Counted from the first letter of the stretch, positions 1 to 5,022 are shown. The stretch: DNA of 7,087 nucleotides from an uncultured Acidaminococcus sp. (GCA_900770265.1 CAAGJR010000019.1:1-7087); one strand, 5' to 3'. Notes: generated by a model not told the origin, from the sequence alone. Made by a program: numbers and translations.

Positions 1-561
1 AACAAGAAGGTGTTCCTGGACCTGAAGCTCCAGGACATCCCCAATACGGTGGCCCACAGCCTGGCCGTGCTGACCCGGCTGGGCGCCGACATCATGAACG
101 TGCACGCCGTGGGCGGGCCGAAGATGATGGCTGAAGGGGTGAAGGCCGTACGGGAAGCGGCGAAGGAACTGGGGAAGCCGGCTCCGAAGCTGATCGCTGT
201 CACCGTGCTCACCAGTATGGATGAGGCCCAGTGGAAGCCGCTGAACTATGCGAAACCCATCGGGGAAGAAGTCCTGGATCTGGCGGCCCTCACGAAAGAG
301 AGCGGCCTGGACGGGGTCGTGGCTTCGCCGCGGGAAGCCGCCGGCATCCGGCAGCGCTGCGGGGAAGATTTCCTGATCGTGACGCCGGGGGTGCGCCCGG
401 CCTGGGCGGCCACCAATGACCAGAGCCGGATCGCTACCCCGGCTGCGGCCATCAAGAACGGGTCCACCCATCTGGTGGTGGGCCGGCCCATTACGAAAGC
501 CGAGGACAAGCAGGAAGCTGTCCGGAAGATCCTGGAAGAAATGGAAGGAGCCTGGAAATAA
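1..561 (+). CDS. pyrF: Orotidine 5'-phosphate decarboxylase, 5'-truncated by the window
   Basis: This cytoplasmic enzyme decarboxylates OMP to UMP, the last step of de novo UMP synthesis. The frame is open from base 1, so the true start lies upstream; 186 residues are visible of a family usually about 230-240 long. The visible part begins just before the catalytic DxKxxD block: LDLKLQDIPNT spans visible residues 6-16, with K9 and D12 as the expected catalytic Lys and Asp. TPGVRP follows in the C-terminal half, and the phosphate-binding VVGRPIT motif has its Gly-Arg at visible residues 161-162. All belong to the TIM-barrel OMP decarboxylase family. The stop codon shares its last base with the pyrE start (TAATG), so translation is probably coupled. 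The missing N-terminus would carry the first active-site Asp. No promoter is visible. Confidence 0.96.
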   Translation, partial: NKKVFLDLKLQDIPNTVAHSLAVLTRLGADIMNVHAVGGPKMMAEGVKAVREAAKELGKPAPKLIAVTVLTSMDEAQWKPLNYAKPIGEEVLDLAALTKESGLDGVVASPREAAGIRQRCGEDFLIVTPGVRPAWAATNDQSRIATPAAAIKNGSTHLVVGRPITKAEDKQEAVRKILEEMEGAWK

Positions 562-1133
562 TGAACGAAAATACCGTTTTGCATATGCTGGAAGAAACCA
601 ACGCCGTGATGCACGGCCACTTCCTGCTGACCAGCGGTCTGCACAGCCCGCTGTATGTGGAAAAATTCAACGTGCTGCAGCATCCCCGCTACACGGAAGC
701 CCTGTGCAAGGAAATCGCTGCCCGTTTCATCAACGACAACGTGGAACTGGTGGTAGGGCCCATGACCGGCGGCATCCTGCTGGCCTATGAAGTGGCCAAG
801 AACCTGGGGACGAAATTCTTCTTCACCGAACGGGTGAACGGGAAGATGACCTTCAAACGCGGTTTCGCCATCAAACCGGGTACGAGAGTGCTGGTGGTGG
901 AAGACATCGTGACCACCGGCGGCAGCGTGCGCGAAGTGCTGGACGTGGTGAAGAGCGAAGGCGGCGTGCCCGTGGGCGTGGGCTATCTGGTGGACCGGAG
1001 CGGCGGCAAAGTGGACTTCGGTGTGCGGATGGAACCGCTGCTGCGCTTGGACGTGGAAGCCTACAAGCCGGAAGACTGCCCGCTGTGCAAACAGGGTGTA
1101 CCCCTGACCCAGCGCGGCCGGACCGGGAAATAA
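561..1133 (+). CDS. pyrE: Orotate phosphoribosyltransferase
   Basis: This enzyme transfers ribose-5-phosphate from PRPP to orotate, making OMP, the substrate of the PyrF encoded just upstream. The protein has 190 residues, normal for the family. The diagnostic PRPP-binding motif VLVVEDIVTTGGS lies at residues 110-122, and VVGPMTGGILLA earlier fits the family's nucleotide-binding loop region. The C-terminus carries a CPLC pair (C173, C176), which as I recall occurs in a subgroup of bacterial PyrE proteins. The start is set by a GGAAGGAG ribosome binding site at 543-550 inside the end of pyrF, 10 bases from the ATG, and by the one-base TAATG overlap with pyrF. The gene is followed at once by an intrinsic terminator, so it is the last gene of its operon. 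Confidence 0.97.
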   Translation: MNENTVLHMLEETNAVMHGHFLLTSGLHSPLYVEKFNVLQHPRYTEALCKEIAARFINDNVELVVGPMTGGILLAYEVAKNLGTKFFFTERVNGKMTFKRGFAIKPGTRVLVVEDIVTTGGSVREVLDVVKSEGGVPVGVGYLVDRSGGKVDFGVRMEPLLRLDVEAYKPEDCPLCKQGVPLTQRGRTGK

Positions 1134-1134
1134 G

Positions 1135-1167
1135 AAAAGGGGCTGTGAAAAATCACAGCCCCTTTTT
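1135..1167 (+). terminator. Intrinsic terminator of the pyrFE operon
   Basis: A perfect 14-bp stem pairs AAAAGGGGCTGTGA (1135-1148) with TCACAGCCCCTTTT (1153-1166) across an AAAA loop and ends in a run of five T. It starts two bases after the pyrE stop codon. Seen directly in the sequence. Confidence 0.95.
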
Positions 1168-1174
1168 GGCTACC

Positions 1175-1192
1175 GGGCGGTATACACCGCCC
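1175..1192. repeat. Short hairpin, 7-bp stem
   Basis: GGGCGGT (1175-1181) pairs with ACCGCCC (1186-1192) across an ATAC loop. There is no T-run on either side, so it does not look like a terminator. It may be a fragment of an interspersed palindromic repeat. Confidence 0.5.
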
Positions 1193-1196
1193 TATG

Positions 1197-1217
1197 TCTC
1201 TAGTCTCTGGTCTCTGG
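1197..1217. repeat. Heptamer tandem repeat, TCTCTRG x3
   Basis: Three direct copies of a 7-mer: TCTCTAG, TCTCTGG, TCTCTGG. The tract lies in the non-coding gap after the pyrE terminator. No function can be read from it. Confidence 0.6.
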
Positions 1218-1224
1218 CCGATGG

Positions 1225-1244
1225 AAGCCTGCTGACGCAGGCTT
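1225..1244. repeat. Hairpin, 8-bp stem
   Basis: AAGCCTGC (1225-1232) pairs with GCAGGCTT (1237-1244) over a TGAC loop. The following bases (TGAATAG) contain no T-run, so a terminator role is weakly supported at best. Confidence 0.5.
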
Positions 1245-1292
1245 TGAATAGAATCAATAAAATGAGCCTAATGGCGAATTTTATCCTTTAGC

Positions 1293-1306
1293 GTATGACG
1301 TATGAC
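1293..1306. repeat. Heptamer direct repeat, GTATGAC x2
   Basis: Two adjacent copies of GTATGAC sit directly before the terminator hairpin at 1307-1342. This short tandem duplication has the same 7-base period as the tracts at 1197-1217 and 2871-2887 but a different sequence. Confidence 0.5.
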
Positions 1307-1342
1307 AAAAAAGTACCGCCCTCATGGGGCGGTACTTTTTTT
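1307..1342 (-). terminator. Bidirectional intrinsic terminator downstream of the DUF1858 gene
   Basis: GTACCGCCC (1313-1321) pairs perfectly with GGGCGGTAC (1327-1335) over a five-base loop. Six A lie on its left (1307-1312) and seven T on its right (1336-1342), so it can terminate in both directions. On the minus strand it begins a few bases after the DUF1858 stop codon, which is its main job. On the plus strand it backs up the pyrE terminator. The T-run on the right overlaps the end of the DUF1858 gene. Confidence 0.9.
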
Positions 1343-1571
1343 ATTTCGTTTCTTCCTTGCCGTCGCCTTCCACTTCTGCGATGCAGTCGTTGATGTCGGC
1401 GATCAGGGCATCCACGTCGATGCCGTGAGCAGCGGCACCCTGGCCGATGGTTTCGAAGTTGGCAGCCATGCAGCCGATGCAGCCCAGGCCGTATTGCATG
1501 AAGATGTTGACGATTTCAGGGTGCATTTGCACCGTACCGATAATGCTGGAATCAGCAGTAACCTTTTCCAT
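1341..1571 (-). CDS. DUF1858 / hybrid-cluster-associated redox disulfide domain protein
   Basis: This is a 76-residue, single-domain cytoplasmic protein. The start TADSSIIGTVQMHPEIVNIFMQYG followed by LGCIGC (CxxC at C31 and C34) and a short helix ending FETIGQGAAAHGID is characteristic of DUF1858, described as the hybrid-cluster-protein-associated redox disulfide domain. The molecular role is not established; the CxxC suggests thiol-disulfide or metal chemistry (inference). The start codon is supported by an AGGAGG site (minus strand, 1578-1583) six bases upstream. No hybrid cluster protein gene is in the window, so it stands alone here, with its own promoter at 1610-1618 and its own terminator. 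The tail is acidic and charged (EVEGDGKEETK). Confidence 0.88.
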   Translation of the reverse strand: MEKVTADSSIIGTVQMHPEIVNIFMQYGLGCIGCMAANFETIGQGAAAHGIDVDALIADINDCIAEVEGDGKEETK

Positions 1572-1609
1572 CTGAATCCTCCTCGATTACATTTAAGTTT
1601 GTATGATTT

Positions 1610-1618
1610 ATTATAGCA
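1610..1618 (-). promoter_or_regulatory. Extended -10 promoter of the DUF1858 gene
   Basis: Read on the minus strand, this is TGCTATAAT: a perfect TATAAT (1610-1615) preceded by the TGn of an extended -10 element. Transcription would start near 1603, leaving a leader of about 30 bases that contains the AGGAGG site. A TTGACA (1624-1629) lies only 8 bases upstream, too close to act as the partner -35, so the extended -10 probably suffices. Confidence 0.65.
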
Positions 1619-1673
1619 TAGGTTGTCAAGTATAGAAAAGAAGAAAAAGCAATATGAGCGGTCAGGCATACCG

Positions 1674-1859
1674 GTCCTCCCCGGAAAGGGGAGGGGGACC
1701 AGCCGTAAGGCTGGTGGAGGGGTCTGAGGCCGCAGGCCGAACGATTTTGTCACCGTTAGTGCAAAACAGGTTCCCCAACTTGAGGTATCGGCTGTCGCCG
1801 ATGACCCCACCACCATTGCGCTGGTGCGCAACGGTCCCCCGCCCCCGCAGGGGGCGGAC
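1674..1859. repeat. Mirror-image palindromic unit A (complete)
   Basis: This 186-bp unit has two arms. The left arm (1674 to about 1723) runs GTCCTCCCCGG to GGTGGAGGGGTC. The right arm (about 1803-1859) runs GACCCCACCACC to GGGGGCGGAC and is its diverged inverted copy. Each arm contains further hairpins, for example AGCC-GTAA-GGCT on the left, and TTGCGC-TGGT-GCGCAA and CCCCC-GCA-GGGGG on the right. The middle holds ATCGGC-TGTC-GCCGAT. It is joined to unit B by a 15-bp linker (1860-1874). Open frames across it are by-products of the GC-rich repeat. Confidence 0.93.
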
Positions 1860-1874
1860 TGCAAGCATACCCCA

Positions 1875-2061
1875 GTCCTCCCCGGAAAGGGGAGGGGGAC
1901 CAGCCGTAAGGCTGGTGGAGGGGTCTGAGGCCGCAGGCCGAATGATTTTGTCACCGTTAGTACGGAACAGGTTCCCCAACTTGAGGTATCGGCTATCGCC
2001 GATGACCCCACCACCATTGCGCTTAGGGCGCAACGGTCCCCCGCCCCCGCGGGGGGCGGAC
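1875..2061. repeat. Mirror-image palindromic unit B (complete)
   Basis: This is a near copy of unit A, starting 201 bases after it and 187 bp long. Differences cluster in hairpin loops: the central loop is TATC instead of TGTC and the right-arm loop is TTAGG instead of TGGT, while stems are kept. It ends 17 bases before the stop codon of the minus-strand DUF559 gene, so DUF559 transcripts would read into its hairpins. No separate terminator is seen there. Confidence 0.93.
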
Positions 2062-2078
2062 TGCAAGTGCATCTCAGC

Positions 2079-2453
2079 TTATTTCCGATACTTTTCCGGC
2101 AACCGTTTTTGAATGGTCTGATGGATCTGCTGTCCTACTCCGGAAAAGTTTTCCCAGATCTCCCGGTTGGAAAAGCGGAGGACGTAGTATCCCAGATCCT
2201 GCAGGTCTTTTGAACGCTCCCGGTCCTGCTGTTTCTCTTCCGGTTCATAATGCTGGCTTCCATCGATTTCAATGACCAGTTTGGCCTTTTCACAGCAAAA
2301 ATCGACGATATGGTTTCCCAAAATGACCTGGCGCCGGATACGCAACGGATAGTCATGCAGCAGATCGAACCAGAGATGACGTTCTTCTTTGGTCATGTTC
2401 TGTCGCAGGGTGCGGGCAAAGGTGCGGAGAGAAGCAGAGGGACGTACATTCAT
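2079..2453 (-). CDS. DUF559 domain protein, predicted Vsr-like PD-(D/E)xK endonuclease
   Basis: This is a 124-residue single-domain protein. An N-terminal helix with ARTLRQNMTKEERHLW (residues 13-28) leads into RRQVILGNHIVDFCC (40-54), KLVIEIDGSQHY (58-69) and GYYVLRFSNREIWEN (88-102). This order is typical of DUF559, a family related to Vsr-type very-short-patch-repair and restriction-like nucleases. D51, E62, D64 and H68 are the likely metal-binding and catalytic positions by family pattern (inference), and all are intact. The ATG is supported by GAAAGGA on the minus strand (2464-2470), ten bases upstream. The gene is less GC-rich than its neighbours and has its own AT-rich promoter region. 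It is flanked on both sides by palindromic repeat units. Its function is unknown; DNA nicking or repair at structured DNA is a hypothesis. Confidence 0.88.
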   Translation of the reverse strand: MNVRPSASLRTFARTLRQNMTKEERHLWFDLLHDYPLRIRRQVILGNHIVDFCCEKAKLVIEIDGSQHYEPEEKQQDRERSKDLQDLGYYVLRFSNREIWENFSGVGQQIHQTIQKRLPEKYRK

Positions 2454-2499
2454 GGGGATGGGTTCCTTTCATTGTTGATTGTATATACAGAATATATTG

Positions 2500-2528
2500 A
2501 TAATAGCATAGAATATGAAAAAGAACAA
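2500..2528 (-). promoter_or_regulatory. Promoter of the DUF559 gene
   Basis: On the minus strand, TTGTTC (2523-2528) is followed after 17 bases by TATTAT (2500-2505), preceded by the TG of an extended -10 (TGCTATTAT). The surroundings (2471-2538) are strikingly AT-rich between GC-rich repeats. The -10 region shares the 12-mer pattern CTATGCTATNAT with the DUF1858 promoter. Confidence 0.6.
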
Positions 2529-2538
2529 ATGAAAAGAA

Positions 2539-2628
2539 TTCCCCAACTTGAGGTATCGGCTGTCGCCGATGACCCCACCACCGTTGCGCTTAGGGCGCAA
2601 CGGTCCCCCGCCCCCGCAGGGGGCGGAC
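2539..2628. repeat. Palindromic unit C', right half only
   Basis: It matches unit A from 1771 to its right end and unit B over the same part, including B's TTAGG loop. The left half (about 97 bp) is missing, and the AT-rich promoter region of the DUF559 gene stands in its place. A 15-bp linker (2629-2643) joins it to unit D as in the A-B pair. Confidence 0.92.
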
Positions 2629-2643
2629 TGCAGGCATAACCCA

Positions 2644-2829
2644 GTCCTCCCCGGAAAGGGGAGGGGGACCGGCCGTAAGGCTGGTGGAGGGGTCTGAGGC
2701 CGCAGGCCGAATGAATTTCACAGCGTTAGTACGGAACAGGTTTCCCAACTTGAGGTATCGGCTGTCGCCGATGACCCCACCACCATTGCGCTGGAGCGCA
2801 ACGGTCCCCCGCCCCCACAGGGGGCGGAC
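2644..2829. repeat. Mirror-image palindromic unit D (complete)
   Basis: This 186-bp unit has the same layout as unit A. It differs in the middle (ATGAATTTCACAGCG rather than the ATTTTGTCACCG form), in the right-arm loop (TGGA) and by CCCCCACAGGGGG near the right end. The right flank (GCACGTGCATC) resembles the flank of unit B (GCAAGTGCATC), so the element may extend about 12 bases beyond GGAC. Confidence 0.93.
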
Positions 2830-2870
2830 AGCACGTGCATCGTACGACAGTAGGGACATATTGCACCAAT

Positions 2871-2887
2871 CACTAACCACTAACCAC
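2871..2887. repeat. Heptamer tandem repeat, CACTAAC x2 plus CAC
   Basis: Two and a half direct copies of a 7-mer lie between unit D and the dcw promoter. The rest of the gap 2830-2888 shows no gene or other clear signal. Confidence 0.55.
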
Positions 2888-2888
2888 C

Positions 2889-2926
2889 AAAGACAGAGGA
2901 CCCGCATCAGCGGCTTCTCTGTCTTT
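2889..2926 (+). terminator. Stem-loop upstream of the dcw promoter, possible weak terminator
   Basis: AAAGACAGAG (2889-2898) pairs perfectly with CTCTGTCTTT (2917-2926), and inside it CCGC (2902-2905) pairs with GCGG (2910-2913). The 3' arm ends in only three T followed by ATCC, so termination would be weak. It could insulate the dcw promoter from upstream transcription or be another repeat remnant. Confidence 0.4.
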
Positions 2927-2949
2927 ATCCTGACTTGACCGGTTTTTCA

Positions 2950-2978
2950 TTGCTTTTTCCCTAAAAACATCTTATAAT
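2950..2978 (+). promoter_or_regulatory. Sigma-70-type promoter of the mraZ/dcw operon (Pmra)
   Basis: TTGCTT (2950-2955), a 17-base spacer and a perfect TATAAT (2973-2978). Transcription should begin near 2985, inside the MraZ operator repeats. A TTGACC at 2935-2940 looks better as a -35 but is 32 bases from the -10, too far. Confidence 0.75.
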
Positions 2979-2980
2979 GG

Positions 2981-3022
2981 TGAAAAGTGGTGAAAAGTGG
3001 CGAATTTTTTTGGCGAAAGTGG
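2981..3022 (+). promoter_or_regulatory. MraZ operator: AAAGTGG direct repeats
   Basis: TGAAAAGTGG occurs twice in tandem (2981-2990 and 2991-3000), and a third AAAGTGG lies at 3016-3022. MraZ proteins are known to bind direct repeats in front of their own gene, with AAAGTG-type boxes described in low-GC Gram-positives and Mollicutes. The first two copies cover the expected transcription start; the third touches the mraZ ribosome binding site. Negative autoregulation is therefore likely (inference). Confidence 0.75.
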
Positions 3023-3033
3023 GGGTGACGGTC

Positions 3034-3459
3034 ATGTTGATGGGCGAATTCGAACATGCCCTGGACAGCAAGGGCCGTCTGTTCGTTCCTGCGAAAATGC
3101 GGGAGAACCTGGGCACGCCTTTTGTTGTGACGAAGGGTGTGGACGGGTGCCTGGACGTATACCCCATGGAAGCCTGGGAAAAGCTGAAGAACAGTTTCGC
3201 CACCAAGATGATGCCCAAACACAAGATGCGGGACGTGTCCCGGTTCATTTTCGGCGGTGCCTGCGAGGTGGAGCCCGATAAACAGGGGCGGATCCTGCTG
3301 CCGGCCAACCTGCGTACCTATGCCCAGATCGGGGAAACGGCCCTGATCGTCGGTGTGGGGAGCAAGGCCGAAATCTGGGATGCCAAACGGTATGCGGACT
3401 ACACCAAAGAAGTGGAAGCCGATGTGGCGGACATGATCGAAGAATTGGAATTTGAATGA
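3034..3459 (+). CDS. mraZ: Transcriptional regulator MraZ
   Basis: This is the DNA-binding regulator that heads the dcw cluster; family members form ring-shaped oligomers. The protein has 141 residues with two SpoVT/AbrB-like halves, each bearing the DxxxR signature: DSKGR at 11-15 (in LDSKGRLFVPAKMRENLG) and DKQGR at 82-86 (in PDKQGRILLPANLR). I chose the ATG at 3034, giving MLMGEFEHALD, because this is where the family normally begins and a GGGGGTG site precedes it by about seven bases. An in-frame ATG at 2977 lies inside the promoter -10 and is not usable. The stop overlaps an ATG at 3456 as ATGA. Its operator repeats lie immediately upstream, so it probably represses this operon. Confidence 0.95.
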   Translation: MLMGEFEHALDSKGRLFVPAKMRENLGTPFVVTKGVDGCLDVYPMEAWEKLKNSFATKMMPKHKMRDVSRFIFGGACEVEPDKQGRILLPANLRTYAQIGETALIVGVGSKAEIWDAKRYADYTKEVEADVADMIEELEFE

Positions 3460-3497
3460 GAGCCTGGCTCTCTGGACTCATAGAACGGGGAATTTGC

Positions 3498-4427
3498 ATG
3501 GAATTTGTCCATAAAAGCGTATTATTAGAAGAAAGTGTCCAGTGGGTGGTCACGGACCCGAAAGGGATCTACGTGGACTGCACCCTGGGCGGTGCCGGCC
3601 ATTCCCGCCGCATCACCCAGCTGTTGGACCCGGAAGGCATGCTCATCGGGATCGATCAGGATGAGGATGCCATTTGTGCTGCCACAGAACGGCTGAAAGA
3701 CGCCCAGTGCCACGTGAAGATCGTCCACAACAACTTCCGCAACCTGGAAACCATCCTCCAGGACCTGGGCATCGACCAGGTGGACGGCATCCTGTTCGAC
3801 CTGGGGGTTTCCTCCTACCAGCTGGATACTCCGGAACGGGGCTTTTCCTACATGCACGACGGTCCCCTGGACATGCGCATGGACCAGGAGGCCACGCTGA
3901 CGGCAGCGGATGTGGTGAACAAATATAAGGAAGACGACCTGGCGAACCTGATCTACAAATACGGCGAAGAGCGCTGGAGCAAGCGCATCGCCCAGTTCAT
4001 CGTGGCGGCCCGGAAGGAACATCCCATCACCACCACCGGGGAACTGGTGCACATCATCAAGGCGGCCATCCCCAAGGGCGCCCGTCAGGACGGACCCCAT
4101 CCGGCCAAGCGGACGTTCCAGGCCATCCGCATCGAAGTGAACGACGAGCTGAAGATCCTGGATGCTACCATGGAAACGGCGGTGCACCACCTGAAGAGCG
4201 GCGGCCACATCGGCGTGATCACGTTTCACAGCCTGGAGGACCGGATCATCAAACGGGCATTCAAGCGGCTGCAGCGGGGCTGTATCTGCCCGCCGGAACT
4301 GCCGGTGTGCGTGTGCGGACGGAAACCGGAACTGAAGAAACTGAAGGAATTCACCCCCTCGGAGGCGGAACTGGAAGAGAACCCCAGAGCCCGCAGCGCA
4401 CGGTTGAGAGGGGCCGTGAAGATTTAA
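3498..4427 (+). CDS. rsmH: 16S rRNA (cytosine-1402 N4) methyltransferase RsmH
   Basis: It methylates N4 of C1402 in the decoding centre of the 30S subunit, using S-adenosylmethionine (formerly MraW). The protein has 309 residues, typical for the family. The SAM-binding motif DCTLGGAGHS lies at 27-36, with GIDQDEDA at 51-58, DLGVSS at 101-106 and DGPLDMRM at 121-128. The cysteine cluster CICPPELPVCVC lies at 262-273, and an ENPRARSARLR tail follows, all characteristic. I place the start at 3498 (MEFVHKSVLLEE) because homologues begin this way and GGGG at 3487-3490 is a suitable site. The frame also has an ATG at 3456 overlapping the mraZ stop (ATGA), which would add 14 unconserved residues and cannot be fully excluded. 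Confidence 0.96.
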   Translation: MEFVHKSVLLEESVQWVVTDPKGIYVDCTLGGAGHSRRITQLLDPEGMLIGIDQDEDAICAATERLKDAQCHVKIVHNNFRNLETILQDLGIDQVDGILFDLGVSSYQLDTPERGFSYMHDGPLDMRMDQEATLTAADVVNKYKEDDLANLIYKYGEERWSKRIAQFIVAARKEHPITTTGELVHIIKAAIPKGARQDGPHPAKRTFQAIRIEVNDELKILDATMETAVHHLKSGGHIGVITFHSLEDRIIKRAFKRLQRGCICPPELPVCVCGRKPELKKLKEFTPSEAELEENPRARSARLRGAVKI

Positions 4428-4444
4428 GCAATGACGGGCGCACC

Positions 4445-4553
4445 GGGCGGGATCGCTGCGCGACCCTTGGGGCGCCCCTACGGAGTTTTACCGTACAGCC
4501 GTAGGGGTTTACCAAGACCGGCCAAAAGGCCGTGTCGCCCGGTAAACCCGCCC
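4445..4553. repeat. Second-family palindromic element between rsmH and ftsL
   Basis: Outer arms GGGCGGG (4445-4451) and CCCGCCC (4547-4553) enclose nested inverted repeats. CCCCTACGG (4475-4483) pairs with CCGTAGGGG (4499-4507). GGGTTTACC (4505-4513) pairs with GGTAAACCC (4541-4549), and inside that CGGCC-AAAA-GGCCG lies at 4519-4532. It shares no clear sequence with units A-E. It fills most of the 169-base gap between rsmH and ftsL. There is no T-run, so the operon is probably transcribed through it. Confidence 0.8.
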
Positions 4554-4596
4554 CGCAACGAAATCTTTGATTATAGGATACTGAAGGAGACGCAAC

Positions 4597-5010
4597 ATGG
4601 TGAACAGAAAAACTGGTCGACCGATGGTTTGGCCGTCTCATAGATATTATACAGATGGGTCTGCCGCCGTGCAGGAAGAGGAAGCCCCGGCTCCCTCCCG
4701 GACGCGGCAGCGGAAAGCGGCGCCGAAAAAAGCCGCAGTAAGGAAAAATATTGTGCTTCGACGGGTTGCATTTTTTGCTGGTTTGGTATTATCATTAGTA
4801 TTCGTGAATGTAGCCCTGAGCGAATTGTATTTTACCCGTTCCCAGGCCCTGGTGAAGCTGAAAGGCGTGGAAGCCCAGGAACTGGATAAGAACGAGACCC
4901 TGAAAATCGACGTGGAACGGCTGCGGAGCCCGGAGCGGATCACCAGCATCGCCACGAAGAAACTGGGAATGCAGACGGCCCGGAGCAACATTTACGTGAG
5001 AGAGAACTAG
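4597..5010 (+). CDS. ftsL: FtsL-like divisome membrane protein
   Basis: This 137-residue bitopic protein is predicted to be the divisome component FtsL. A long basic, Ala/Lys-rich cytoplasmic N-terminus (residues 1-56, with RTRQRKAAPKKAAVRK) is followed by one membrane segment at about 57-77 (VAFFAGLVLSLVFVNVALSEL). A heptad-like segment at about 82-110 comes next, then the RLRSPERITSIATKKLGM block that is the most recognisable part of FtsL/DivIC-type proteins. The position directly after rsmH supports the name, since sequence conservation in this family is low. AAGGAG at 4584-4589 sets the start. Codons over roughly 4741-4815 are notably AT-rich compared with the rest. The usual transpeptidase gene does not follow; instead a palindromic repeat separates it from murE. 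Confidence 0.82.
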   Translation: MVNRKTGRPMVWPSHRYYTDGSAAVQEEEAPAPSRTRQRKAAPKKAAVRKNIVLRRVAFFAGLVLSLVFVNVALSELYFTRSQALVKLKGVEAQELDKNETLKIDVERLRSPERITSIATKKLGMQTARSNIYVREN

Positions 5011-5022
5011 AACGTCATACTT

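Larger units (their letters stand above)
1674..2829. mobile_element. Putative composite island: palindromic units around a DUF559 nuclease gene
   Basis: Units A and B lie left of the DUF559 gene; half unit C' and unit D lie right of it, all in the same orientation. A-B and C'-D are each joined by an almost identical 15-bp linker (1860-1874 and 2629-2643). The boundaries at GTCC and GGAC are those of the repeat. No terminal inverted repeat or target duplication for the whole island is evident, so mobility is inferred from the repeat copies, including a diverged copy far away at 5023-5132, and from the embedded nuclease. It could instead be a chance association of a dispersed repeat with a small gene. 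Confidence 0.4.

Noticed and set aside
1302..1616. A plus-strand 104-codon frame opposite the DUF1858 gene
   Set aside because: The minus strand encodes a recognised DUF1858 protein with a good ribosome site, promoter and terminator. This frame starts inside the terminator hairpin.
1624..1629. TTGACA upstream of the DUF1858 -10 as its -35
   Set aside because: Only 8 bases separate it from TATAAT, so both cannot contact sigma factor together; with a normal 17-base spacing no good -10 follows it.
1654..2112. Open frames on both strands through repeat units A and B
   Set aside because: The translations are low-complexity and duplicate with the repeat period (for example SPERGGGPAVRLVEG twice). 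They exist because the repeat lacks stops, not because of coding constraint.
1674..2829. The repeat array as a CRISPR
   Set aside because: The units are about 186 bp with internal hairpins and near-identical short linkers. There are no short repeats with unique spacers and no cas genes nearby.
2590..2938. Open frames across units C' and D
   Set aside because: Same repeat-derived peptides on either strand, with no family match and only incidental start codons.
2977..3033. Upstream ATG at 2977 as the mraZ start
   Set aside because: It lies within the -10 hexamer, upstream of the expected transcription start, has no ribosome site, and would add 19 residues not typical of MraZ.
3525..4229. A 234-codon minus-strand frame opposite rsmH
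   Set aside because: It is an antisense shadow of rsmH, which shows the complete set of family motifs.
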